A DNA stretch of 23,274 nt from assembly GCA_046261875.1 (NCBI GenBank), contig JBHENW010000194.1:1-23274 (forward strand). The letters run 5' to 3'. Below the pieces are notes generated by a model. That model was not told the origin of the DNA, did no database searches, and was given only the letters and a program-made list of their open reading frames with translations. Shown piece by piece: positions 8,860-15,269 of this stretch; positions within the stretch are counted from its first letter, which is position 1, and every line of letters starts with the position of its first letter. Position numbers and translations under genes: made by a program. Source of the DNA: JBHENW01 sp046261875. GTDB lineage: Bacteria > Acidobacteriota > Thermoanaerobaculia > UBA5066 > Gp7-AA6.

Positions 8860-9120
8860 GCGCGTCCCCCTACACACCTTCGCTGTTCATCCGACTTGCC
8901 TGTTGCGGGGCCGCGAACGGTCCCGCTGCGGCAGGGGCCCTCCTCATCGCGGGGTTCCTGAAAAGCAACACCGTTGCCACGGCCTGCACGCGAGCGAGCC
9001 GGACCAACGCTGCGGGGGGAGGGCTGAAACCGGCCGGGTCGAGGATGAAAATCAACGCGTCCCGGCGTCATCCACTTTGCCGGAGTTCGCTTCAAGGCTT
9101 TGGATGGGACGCGATGGGAG
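8860..9120. other. Intergenic region between TonB receptors 3 and 2
   Basis: No convincing gene is seen here. It holds the sigma-54-type promoter for receptor 2 (8964-8979) and a leader of about 95 bases on the minus strand. A 6 bp inverted repeat, GGATGA at 9043-9048 and TCATCC at 9068-9073, lies 64-94 bases upstream of the -24 element, where an enhancer-binding protein could bind. That role is a guess. A 61-codon open frame on the minus strand shows no family features and is treated as chance. Confidence 0.55.
8964..8979 (-). promoter_or_regulatory. Sigma-54 (-24/-12) promoter for TonB receptor 2
   Basis: The minus strand reads TGGCAACGGTGTTGCT, matching the RpoN consensus TGGCAC-N5-TTGCW with exact spacing and only the sixth base differing. 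It is followed by TTT. The expected start point is about 12 bases downstream of the GC (near 8954), giving a leader of about 95 bases before ATG 8859. The same layout is seen ahead of receptor 3, which strengthens the call. Confidence 0.75.
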
Positions 9121-9155
9121 AAAAGAAAATCCCGGCGGGCGCATGGCCCGCCGGG
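9121..9155 (-). terminator. Intrinsic terminator after TonB receptor 3
   Basis: A perfect 10 bp GC stem (9131-9140 with 9146-9155) has a five-base loop and is followed on the minus strand by ATTTTCTTTTCTCCC. It begins 20 bases past the receptor 3 stop. It separates receptor 3 from the receptor 2 promoter, so the two receptors are separate transcription units. Confidence 0.88.
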
Positions 9156-9175
9156 ACGAAGGAGAGAAGTGAAAC

Positions 9176-12079
9176 CTAGAAGGAAAGCCGGGCGCCCAGA
9201 CGCACCACGCGCGGGCTCTGGATCTCCCGAATCCGGTCGAAGGTGGCCTGGTTGACCCGGCCGTTGCGCTGCAGGACCGTGTTGTCGTTGAGCGCATTGA
9301 ACACGTCCGCCGAGATCGCGACCTGCAGGGGCGCCAGGTTCAGGATCTTCTCCAGGCGCAGGTCCAGGTTGTAGACGTTGTCGTAACGCTCGTCGTCCAT
9401 CTTCCCGATGATGACGTCGCGCGTGCCGAGTCCGTCGCCCGGATCGACGCGGTGGAAGCGGATGAAGGGATACCCCTCGCGGCCGTACAGGTTGCCCGCG
9501 ACATTGAAGCCGAGCGGGAGCTGGTACATGCCGCCGACGTTGAACTGCCAGGTGGAGTTGATGAAGATCTCGGCTTTCGCGCCGCTCGCAGCGCCCGCCG
9601 GGGAGACCGCGATGTCGTTGCCGGCGCAGGTCGAGCCGCCGATGAGACCGATGGCCGTACCCGGCCAGAGGTTGCCGGCGCCGCCCCGGTTGTTCGTCGG
9701 GTCATAACAGGAGTCGGCGCCGCCGTCTTCGGTCCAGTCCTGCCAGCCCACGGAGCCGCGCATCATCCACCGGTTGGAGAGGCGCTTCTGGAAGTTGAGA
9801 TCCACGCCATGGTAGGTCTGTGCCCAGTCGGGCCGGTTCTCGATGGTCAGGCCGGGCGGGATGTCCACGCCTGGACGCAGCGCGTAATAGGGCTCGCTGT
9901 AGGTCTCACCGTTCGGGAGGGTTCCGGTCACGTTGCCCGCCAGCTCGAAATCGGCCGCGGTCAGACCGGTCCGGCGCGGAAAGATCGCGCCGTCATAGGT
10001 GCGGTACGTGTAGTTGAGGCCGACGACGAACTCCGGAAGGATCTCGCGCTCGATGCCGAACACGATCTCATCCGTCTGGCCGGCTTCCAGGTCGGGATCC
10101 TGCATGTTGGGAGAGATCGCCGACCCGGGGTTGTCCGGGTCGAGGCCGTAGAAGGAGACGAGGCCGCGGCCGAAGTCCAGCTCGTCGCGTGTGATGATGT
10201 GGTCGCCGTTGTCGTTCCAGAAATAGTAGATGCCGGCGAGGGCGCCGGGGTTTGAGAAAACGATCGGCCCGACGCCGAGCTGGTCCGCATAGCGAGCGTA
10301 GCTCGCTTTGAGGAGCGTTTTCTTCTGGGCGCCGAGGGCGTAAATCAGGCCGACCCGCGGGGAGATGTCCTCCCACTCGAATGGAAAGTCGGCGTCCTCG
10401 GCGACGATCTCGGGCAGCAAATCGGGCACGACCGGGTTGGCCGGGGTCGTCGTCCCCACGTTGTGCCCGCGCTGCAGGTCGTAACGGGCGCCGATGTTGA
10501 CCGTCAGGTTGCCCGCGGTGATCGTGTCTCCGAGGTATCCGCTGTAGAACTCGAGGTCGGCTCCGGCCACGGCGCGCCGCGTCAGTGTCGCCACCGGCTC
10601 GGAGAAGTTCGCCAGGTCGCCGTAGTTGCCGTTGCCCGGCCAGGTCGAGAAGGAAGTGACCGGCGTCGAGCGATAAGAGAAACCGAACTTCAGCTCGTTG
10701 CCCACGTTGCCCGTGTTGAAGAAGTAGGAGCCGTTGGCAGCCGTTTGGTGCTGCGGGCGGATCGTGCGGTAGTCCAGGAAGCTTCCCTGCCAGACGCCGT
10801 TCGGGTCGATAAAGAGGTTGTTGACGCCGAGCCCGCCCGCCGGCGTCAGCCCGAAGCCGCCGCTGACGTACGAGTACGAAGCGGAGGCGAAGAGAGCCTG
10901 CGAGAAGACGTAGGAGAGCTCACCCTTGATGACTTCGGTCGGTCCGCTCTGGTTCCAGCCGGCCGGCTGCGGACGCGTCGGTCCGGTGTTGCGCCCGAGC
11001 TTGATCTTGTCCCCTTTGGTGTAGCTGGCCGTACCCGCCAGGTTCTCGAAGAACTGGACGTTCAACTTGCCGTTGGTATCCTCGAGCGTCGTCTTGTCCG
11101 AGGTGTTCGAGATGGTCAACAGGTCGATCTGGTTGCGCCCGTAGGCGCCCCAGAGCCAGAGCCGATCGCGGATGATCGGGCCGCCGACTTCCACGCCGTA
11201 GTCCTGGACCTCGTCGATCCGGTTGCCGCCTCCGACGCCCTGCTGAACGGCTTCGGACGGGATGTTCCGGCTCTGCCACTCCTGCTGGGCGAGCATGACG
11301 CGGGCCGAGCCGTGGAGCTCGTTGGTTCCGCGCTTGGTGACCATGTTGAGCTGAACGCCCGGCGTCTGCGACGTCACGTCGCTCCCGCCGGTCGAGGCGT
11401 TCATCTCTTCGAAGGAGTCGAAGTCGTAATAGGTGGGAGAAGAGCCGAGCGCGCCCATGTCCGTGATGGTCACGCCGTCGATGTTCCAGACGTTCTGGTT
11501 GCCGGCGGCGCCTTTCCCCACGTAGTTGGTCTGCTGGCCGCTCTCGTTGCCGCCGACGTTCAGACGGTCGGTCTGCACGCCCGGCACCGTCTGGAGGATG
11601 ACCCACGGGTCGCGCGCCGTCGGGATGGACCGGAGCTCCACCTCATCCACCGTGGCGCCCGTCTCGACCTTGCGCGTGTCGAGCAGCGGTGATTCGCCCT
11701 GGACAGTGACCGCCGCTTCGACCGTGGAGAGCGACAGCGTCGCGGACGTGTTCGTGTTCTGTCCGAGGGCCACCTGCACGTTCGGCTTGGTGACCTTCGA
11801 GAACCCCTGGAGCTCGTAGACGAGCGTGTACGTGCCGGGGTCCAGACTGACGAACCGGTACTCGCCGCGCGCGTCGGTCGTCTGCGAGCGCGGAGCGCCG
11901 ACTCCCGAGAGCGTCACGGTGACGCCGGGGAGTCTCCCGCCCTGCTCGTCGGCGACGTAACCGTAGATATTTCCCGTCAGCTGCTGCGCCGCCAGGGGCG
12001 CGGCCGCCGACAGCACGAGGACGGCGAGAACGGCGGCGAGGCGCCAGCCGACCTTCCGTCGTGCGGATGACATCATCAT
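9176..12079 (-). CDS. TonB-dependent receptor 3, Oar-like with CarboxypepD_reg domain
   Basis: A 967-residue protein starting at the first of three consecutive ATG codons (12079), with GAGGTG seven bases upstream. The signal peptide is hydrophobic and ends near APLAA-QQ. A carboxypeptidase-regulatory-like sandwich occupies residues about 34-115 (GNIYGYVADEQGGRLPGVTV, GEYRFVSLDPGTYTLVYELQ). A plug follows (NVWNIDGVTITDMG, VQLNMVTKRGTNELHG), then the beta-barrel ending VVRLGARLSF. It is intact, unlike receptor 2, and is more distant from receptors 1 and 2 than those two are from each other. It is transcribed alone: a sigma-54-type promoter lies at 12186-12201 and an intrinsic terminator at 9121-9155. 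The substrate is unknown; the long barrel and N-terminal sandwich suggest a large polymer or protein ligand, by family analogy only. Confidence 0.94.
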   Translation of the reverse strand: MMMSSARRKVGWRLAAVLAVLVLSAAAPLAAQQLTGNIYGYVADEQGGRLPGVTVTLSGVGAPRSQTTDARGEYRFVSLDPGTYTLVYELQGFSKVTKPNVQVALGQNTNTSATLSLSTVEAAVTVQGESPLLDTRKVETGATVDEVELRSIPTARDPWVILQTVPGVQTDRLNVGGNESGQQTNYVGKGAAGNQNVWNIDGVTITDMGALGSSPTYYDFDSFEEMNASTGGSDVTSQTPGVQLNMVTKRGTNELHGSARVMLAQQEWQSRNIPSEAVQQGVGGGNRIDEVQDYGVEVGGPIIRDRLWLWGAYGRNQIDLLTISNTSDKTTLEDTNGKLNVQFFENLAGTASYTKGDKIKLGRNTGPTRPQPAGWNQSGPTEVIKGELSYVFSQALFASASYSYVSGGFGLTPAGGLGVNNLFIDPNGVWQGSFLDYRTIRPQHQTAANGSYFFNTGNVGNELKFGFSYRSTPVTSFSTWPGNGNYGDLANFSEPVATLTRRAVAGADLEFYSGYLGDTITAGNLTVNIGARYDLQRGHNVGTTTPANPVVPDLLPEIVAEDADFPFEWEDISPRVGLIYALGAQKKTLLKASYARYADQLGVGPIVFSNPGALAGIYYFWNDNGDHIITRDELDFGRGLVSFYGLDPDNPGSAISPNMQDPDLEAGQTDEIVFGIEREILPEFVVGLNYTYRTYDGAIFPRRTGLTAADFELAGNVTGTLPNGETYSEPYYALRPGVDIPPGLTIENRPDWAQTYHGVDLNFQKRLSNRWMMRGSVGWQDWTEDGGADSCYDPTNNRGGAGNLWPGTAIGLIGGSTCAGNDIAVSPAGAASGAKAEIFINSTWQFNVGGMYQLPLGFNVAGNLYGREGYPFIRFHRVDPGDGLGTRDVIIGKMDDERYDNVYNLDLRLEKILNLAPLQVAISADVFNALNDNTVLQRNGRVNQATFDRIREIQSPRVVRLGARLSF

Positions 12080-12527
12080 TCCTTCACCTCACTGGTTGAT
12101 GGGTTGTTGAAACCGGTTTTGCGGCGGCGTGGCTGGATTGCGTTCGTGTCGGCCCCCTTTCGTGTCTTCACGGGGCCGCGTAAAGAGCAATGCATCTGCC
12201 ACGCGCCACTGTTGAAGATGGCGATGCCCACTGCGACGGTGAGAGGGACGAGCTCCGCGATTCCGAGGACGAGATCGAAAGCTTCATCGCGCTCACCGTG
12301 AAGCTGTCCGGCTTTCTGAAGCGCGGCCCAATTCCTTGGATGCGGCGGACGAATCGGGACCCGAAGTCAGCCGATCGGCCGCGCGGCGGCCGCCTCTCAA
12401 ACCGGCGCGACGCGGCGAGCGCAGTCGCGTCCGAGCCCTCCACCTCCTGTCCTACCCGGTTCGGCGGACGTACTCGGAAAACCTTTTCTCGTCCGGAGCG
12501 TTGTATCGGAGAGGGGGAACTCCAGCC
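12080..12527. other. Divergent intergenic region, receptor 3 / beta-lactamase-fold gene
   Basis: About 450 bases with lower GC than the flanks. It contains the receptor 3 sigma-54-type promoter (12186-12201) and its leader. A perfect 10-base palindrome, AAACCGGTTT, lies at 12110-12119, about 30 bases before the receptor 3 start. An 8 bp inverted repeat, ACGGTGAG at 12236-12243 and CTCACCGT at 12292-12299, lies upstream of the promoter and could be an enhancer-protein site. A plus-strand open frame extends upstream of 12528 to 12336, but those residues look noncoding. No promoter for the plus-strand gene could be identified. Confidence 0.5.
12186..12201 (-). promoter_or_regulatory. Sigma-54 (-24/-12) promoter for TonB receptor 3
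   Basis: The minus strand reads TGGCAGATGCATTGCT, which fits TGGCAC-N5-TTGCW with exact spacing and one mismatch, followed by CTTT. The predicted start is near 12175, giving a leader of about 96 bases to ATG 12079. This nearly equals the leader predicted for receptor 2, and both cores share CGTGGCA with TTGCT on the same spacing. Confidence 0.75.
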
Positions 12528-13640
12528 GTGGCGCTCGACCGGACCCGGAAAGCGATCGCAGCACTCCTCCTGCTGGGGGCTGCGAGGATGCTGGCGGTGG
12601 AATCGGCGTTCGAAAACACGCCCGCCTCGGCCCGGAACCGCCGGGCGATGGACCGTTCCCGGGAGCTCCTCCGATCCGCCCTCGAGCTGTACCCGGGCAC
12701 GACGGTCGCCGTGGGCGCGGAAGACGAGATCATCTGGTCCGCCGGTTTCGGGTTCTCCGACGTCCGCCGTGAGATTCCCGTGTCCGCCGCCACGCAGTTT
12801 CGGATCGCGCGGATCTCGGAGGCGCTCACTTCCGTCGCCGCGGCGCGTCTGGCCGAACAGGGGCGCCTCGATCTCGACGCGGCGGTGCAGCAGTACGTCC
12901 CTGCTTATCCCGACAAGGGATTTCTCATCACCCCGCGCATGCTCGCGGCGCACCTCGCAGGGCTTCCGCCGCCGCGTCCGGAAGACCGCGCCACGCAGCG
13001 GCGGTGCACGGGCGTCGGCGACGCGCTGCGCGCGATCCGCGACCGCCCGCTGTCGCGGGCGCCGGGAACGAAGTTCCTTCAGTCGAGCGACGGCTACGTG
13101 CTGCTGTCCGCCGTCGTCGCCTCCGCCGCCGGCCGCGACTTCGACGAGACGATCCAGGAGCAGGTGCTGCGCCCGGCGCGGATGTCTTCGACGATGCTCG
13201 AAGATCCGCGCGGCCCTCTCTCGCGCCGGTCCCGTTTCTACGAGCGAGGCTGGTTCGGCATCCTGCGCGAGGCGCCTCCGGTCAGCCACCTCTGCAAGTG
13301 GGGCGCGTCGGGCTTCGTCTCGACCGCGGAGGATCTCGTGCGCTTCGGCCTCTCGCTGCTCGGCGGCGAGATCGTGCGGCGCGAAACCCTCGCGACGCTC
13401 TTCGCGCCGCAGCGCACTCGCCTGGGAGAGAGCACCGGAGTGGGTCTGGGCTGGGAGGTCGCCGTCGATTCGCGAGGCCGGCTGCGCCTGATGCAGAACG
13501 GCCGGACCGTCGGTGGCCGCTCGGCGATCATCCTGGTCCCTGAAACTCGGCTCGCCGTGGTGCTCCTCGCCAACATCGAGGGGGAACATCTCGACGACCA
13601 CGCCAACCGGATCGCCTCGTTCTTTCTGGACGGGGAGTGA
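12528..13640 (+). CDS. Exported beta-lactamase-fold protein with degenerate catalytic motifs
   Basis: The start is taken as GTG 12528, nine bases after AGGGGG. It gives a 370-residue protein with an N-terminal hydrophobic signal segment (AIAALLLLGAARMLA). The body aligns with the class C beta-lactamase/serine hydrolase family (PF00144): TTVAVGAEDEIIWSAGFGFSD, the helix FRIARISEALTSVAAARLAE, FLQSSDGYVLLSAVVASAAG, and the end GLGWEVAV with IILVPETRLAVVLLANIEG. Each catalytic motif is changed: SxxK is S97-E-A-L100 without Lys, Y-x-N is Q185-S-S187, and the H-x-G-like motif is Q323-N-G. The frame is intact and the fold-core residues are kept. A non-enzymatic role, such as binding cell-wall peptide or a partner, is therefore more likely than hydrolysis. 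It stands alone, divergent from receptor 3. Confidence 0.85.
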   Translation: MALDRTRKAIAALLLLGAARMLAVESAFENTPASARNRRAMDRSRELLRSALELYPGTTVAVGAEDEIIWSAGFGFSDVRREIPVSAATQFRIARISEALTSVAAARLAEQGRLDLDAAVQQYVPAYPDKGFLITPRMLAAHLAGLPPPRPEDRATQRRCTGVGDALRAIRDRPLSRAPGTKFLQSSDGYVLLSAVVASAAGRDFDETIQEQVLRPARMSSTMLEDPRGPLSRRSRFYERGWFGILREAPPVSHLCKWGASGFVSTAEDLVRFGLSLLGGEIVRRETLATLFAPQRTRLGESTGVGLGWEVAVDSRGRLRLMQNGRTVGGRSAIILVPETRLAVVLLANIEGEHLDDHANRIASFFLDGE

Positions 13641-13645
13641 AGGAC

Positions 13646-13693
13646 GGGAGTCGATAGTCGATAGTCGAGAGTTCCGCCCGACTACCGACTCCC
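13646..13693. repeat. Inverted repeat with tandem AGTCGAT units
   Basis: GGGAGTCGATAGTC (13646-13659) pairs with GACTACCGACTCCC (13680-13693) with one mismatch. The left arm runs into tandem units AGTCGAT, AGTCGAT, AGTCGAG. It begins six bases after the stop of the beta-lactamase-fold gene. It could act as an mRNA 3' end stem, but there is no U-run on the plus strand. It may also be a short dispersed repeat. Confidence 0.55.
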
Positions 13694-13707
13694 GACTTCC
13701 GTCTCCC

Positions 13708-13776
13708 AAAAAAAACCCGCGTCCTAGAGCCGGCACATCGAGCGAGGCGAGCCGAGCGCCGGCAATCGAACGCGGG
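13708..13776 (-). terminator. Minus-strand terminator-like structure with U8, no known gene upstream
   Basis: Nested stems CCCGCGT/ACGCGGG (13716-13722 with 13770-13776) and GCCGGC/GCCGGC (13729-13734 with 13758-13763) are followed on the minus strand by eight T residues (13715-13708). This is a plausible intrinsic terminator for leftward transcription, yet no minus-strand gene was recognised between it and 14092. It may end an unannotated small RNA or block antisense transcription into the 12528-13640 gene. Confidence 0.5.
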
Positions 13777-14019
13777 AAGGTTTCGTTGACCCGCGGGGAG
13801 TCTAGAAAGGACTCTTCGCCCGCGTAAACGATCCCGGGACCGGCCCGTGCGCCGCAGGGACGAGTCCTCCGAGAGCGGGGACTACGACCGGCGACTCCTT
13901 CCGGCGCGACCCCCTCGGCGCCGCCGCAAGAGAGCCGAAATTCCTTCCCGAAGTGAAAAACCCGACCCGTCCCCTGCGGGTGACGTCAATAAGCCCTGGA
14001 AATAAAAGGTCTTGCGGCG

Positions 14020-14035
14020 TGGCACGCCCCTTGTA
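14020..14035 (+). promoter_or_regulatory. Sigma-54-type (-24/-12) promoter for the 87-residue protein
   Basis: TGGCACGCCCCTTGTA matches TGGCAC-N5-TTGCW with a perfect -24 element and one mismatch (GT for GC) in the -12 element. Spacing is exact: the GG at 14021 and the G of TTG at 14033 are 12 bases apart. The predicted start is near 14045, which leaves about 47 bases before ATG 14093. Confidence 0.7.
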
Positions 14036-14092
14036 GTTACGGTGGCCGTGCGCAACGGAAGTTGGCACACCTGAGAGAAAGGAAGGGAGGAC

Positions 14093-14356
14093 ATGAAGGC
14101 CAGGAAGCTCAAACGAATGATGCTGACGGGCGCCATGGTCTCGCTGATGTCGTTCTCGGCCATGTACGGCCAGGAGCGCGCCAGCACGCGCGTGTCGCGC
14201 CCGAACGCGCAGGAAGCCCGCCGCGTGGTGCCTTTCCGTTCCGACAAGACGGACAGCTGGATGTGCAACAACGTGAGCTCCTTCTGGTGCCAGGAAGGGC
14301 GCGCAACGCAGACTCCGCCCCCGAGCAACCCGAACAGACGCAGCGGCCGCGGTTAG
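14093..14356 (+). CDS. Small exported protein of unknown function (87 aa)
   Basis: The ATG at 14093 follows an AAGGAAGGGAGGAC ribosome-binding region. The protein starts with a basic stretch (MKARKLKR) and a hydrophobic segment (MMLTGAMVSLMSFSAM), a likely signal peptide. The predicted mature part is about 60 residues: hydrophilic, rich in Arg, Ser, Asn and Pro, with exactly two cysteines (Cys58 and Cys66) in MCNNVSSFWCQ, spaced to allow a disulfide. The tail is Pro/Asn/Arg-rich. No family was recognised. It is a complete single-gene unit, with a sigma-54-type promoter at 14020 and a textbook terminator at 14411. That supports a real, regulated gene despite its small size. Possible roles include an envelope structural or signalling peptide, but nothing in the sequence decides. 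Confidence 0.75.
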   Translation: MKARKLKRMMLTGAMVSLMSFSAMYGQERASTRVSRPNAQEARRVVPFRSDKTDSWMCNNVSSFWCQEGRATQTPPPSNPNRRSGRG

Positions 14357-14410
14357 AGTTCCCACGATCCAGGGTCCCGAGCCTCTCGGGGTTCTCGATC
14401 GGAGGAACTC

Positions 14411-14442
14411 AAAAAAGCCCCTCACGCGAGGGGCTTTTTTTT
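14411..14442 (+). terminator. Intrinsic terminator of the 87-residue protein gene
   Basis: AAAAAAGCCCCTC (14411-14423) pairs perfectly with GAGGGGCTTTTTT (14428-14440) around an ACGC loop, with eight T residues in all. It is 54 bases after the stop codon and isolates the small gene from the ACIII operon. The A-run on the left makes it partly bidirectional. Confidence 0.95.
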
Positions 14443-14444
14443 CA

Positions 14445-14545
14445 CGTCGCTCTCGCTCGCGCGGGCTCTGCTGCCGGACCGGCGAACGGCTCGCTGAAGC
14501 TAGCTCGACCGCTCGCCTGATCCCGCGCTCGCTCCCCGCGACCGG
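14445..14545. repeat. REP-like intergenic repeat, copy B
   Basis: This is the second copy of the element at 651-753, in the same orientation relative to the plus strand. The central inverted repeat is GGCGAACGG (14481-14489) with CCGCTCGCC (14509-14517), with one mismatch relative to copy A. The loop sequences differ while the arms and the right flank are conserved, as in other palindromic extragenic repeats. It lies immediately after the terminator at 14411-14442 and before the ACIII operon. Confidence 0.65.
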
Positions 14546-14572
14546 TCTCAAAGACCCCCAAACCCGCTGACA

Positions 14573-14578
14573 TATATT
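14573..14578 (+). promoter_or_regulatory. Possible -10 element of the ACIII operon
   Basis: TATATT lies in the only AT-rich stretch between repeat B and actA, 35 bases before the actA start. No recognisable -35 hexamer is present at 16-18 bases. This is a weak candidate based on position and composition. Confidence 0.25.
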
Positions 14579-14612
14579 TGCCGCGCGCCCGAGGCCCCGG
14601 GGCGGCAATCGA

Positions 14613-15269
14613 ATGCAGATCTTCCACCGCAGCACCAACACGATCTCTCGAGTCTCGCTCTTCGGGGCGGTTTTCTTCCTCGCCTTCCTCGGCTGGCTCT
14701 TCGGCGCGATCCAGCGGTCTCCCTACGTGACGCAGCAGGGGGTCGCGCGCGAACAGCCGGTGCAGTTCTCCCACCAGCACCACGTCGGAGCGGTCGGGAT
14801 CGACTGCCGGTACTGCCACACGACCGTCGAAACGTCCTCTTTCGCGGGAATCCCGCCGACCAAGACCTGCATGAACTGCCACTCCCAGATCTGGGCGACG
14901 AGTCCCATCCTCGAGCCGGTCCGCGAGAGCTTCCGGACCGACGAATCCCTCGAGTGGACGCGCGTCCATGACCTGCCGGACTTCTCCTATTTCAACCACA
15001 GCATCCACGTGGCCAAGGGCATCGGCTGCGAGACGTGTCACGGCCGCGTGGACCGCATGCCGCTCATCTGGCAGGCCTCGTCCCTCCAGATGGAGTGGTG
15101 CCTCGAGTGCCACCGCGAGCCGGAGCGTTTCGTGCGGCCTCGGGAGGAGGTCTTCACGATGGGCTGGGTCCCGCCGAAGGACCAGCTCGAGCTCGGCCGC
15201 GAGCTCGTGAAGCAGTACGGGATTCGGACGAGCTTCGAGCTGACGAGCTGTTCGATGTGCCACCGGTGA
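14613..15269 (+). CDS. actA: Alternative complex III subunit ActA, pentaheme cytochrome c
   Basis: A 218-residue protein with an N-terminal membrane anchor (residues about 14-33) and five CxxCH heme sites: CRYCH (65-69), CMNCH (86-90), CETCH (139-143), CLECH (163-167) and CSMCH (213-217). Five hemes on one anchor is the ActA signature. In ACIII, which replaces the bc1 complex as quinol:electron-carrier oxidoreductase, ActA passes electrons between the ActB iron-sulfur chain and the monoheme ActE or oxidase. It acts on the outer face of the inner membrane. It is the first gene of the operon, after the terminator and repeat region. The ATG has a poor ribosome-binding site (GGGGCGG). The actB start overlaps its stop by four bases (GTGA). 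Confidence 0.95.
   Translation: MQIFHRSTNTISRVSLFGAVFFLAFLGWLFGAIQRSPYVTQQGVAREQPVQFSHQHHVGAVGIDCRYCHTTVETSSFAGIPPTKTCMNCHSQIWATSPILEPVRESFRTDESLEWTRVHDLPDFSYFNHSIHVAKGIGCETCHGRVDRMPLIWQASSLQMEWCLECHREPERFVRPREEVFTMGWVPPKDQLELGRELVKQYGIRTSFELTSCSMCHR

Larger units (their letters stand above)
13641..14092. other. Structured intergenic region upstream of the 87-residue protein
   Basis: About 450 bases without a convincing gene. In order they hold an imperfect hairpin (13646-13693), a minus-strand terminator structure (13708-13776), and several short copies of GGACTC and its complement between 13796 and 13899 that can pair in alternative ways (for example 13808-13814 with 13863-13869). A TGACGTCA palindrome follows at 13981-13988, then the sigma-54-type promoter at 14020-14035. 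No known riboswitch or RNA family was recognised. Confidence 0.5.

Noticed and set aside
8870..9055. 61-codon minus-strand frame between receptors 3 and 2
   Set aside because: It spans the receptor 2 promoter, has no recognisable features and has poor translation signals; more likely chance.
9025..12116. Shared TGAAACCGG word upstream of receptors 2 and 3 (9025-9033 and 12108-12116)
   Set aside because: A nine-base match at very different distances from the start codons (about 166 and 29 bases) is plausible by chance and was not called an operator.
12076..12350. Minus-strand reading frame (containing DEAFDLVLGIAELVPLTVAV) ending in an ATGA overlap with the receptor 3 start
   Set aside because: It looks protein-like and the overlap is tempting, but there is no good start codon or ribosome-binding site, and the sigma-54-type promoter lies inside it, so most of it would be upstream of the transcript. 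Conservation in relatives would reopen it.
12336..12527. Upstream ATG extension of the beta-lactamase-fold gene
   Set aside because: The extra 64 residues are Arg-rich without family similarity, and the GTG at 12528 has a ribosome-binding site directly followed by a signal peptide.
13981..13988. TGACGTCA palindrome upstream of the sigma-54 small gene
   Set aside because: An eight-base palindrome alone is weak evidence, and the receptor promoters have no matching copy, so it is only mentioned in the region description.
13802..14641. 279-codon minus-strand frame covering the small gene and the start of actA
   Set aside because: It crosses a strong terminator, a repeat and two plus-strand genes and has no coding features.
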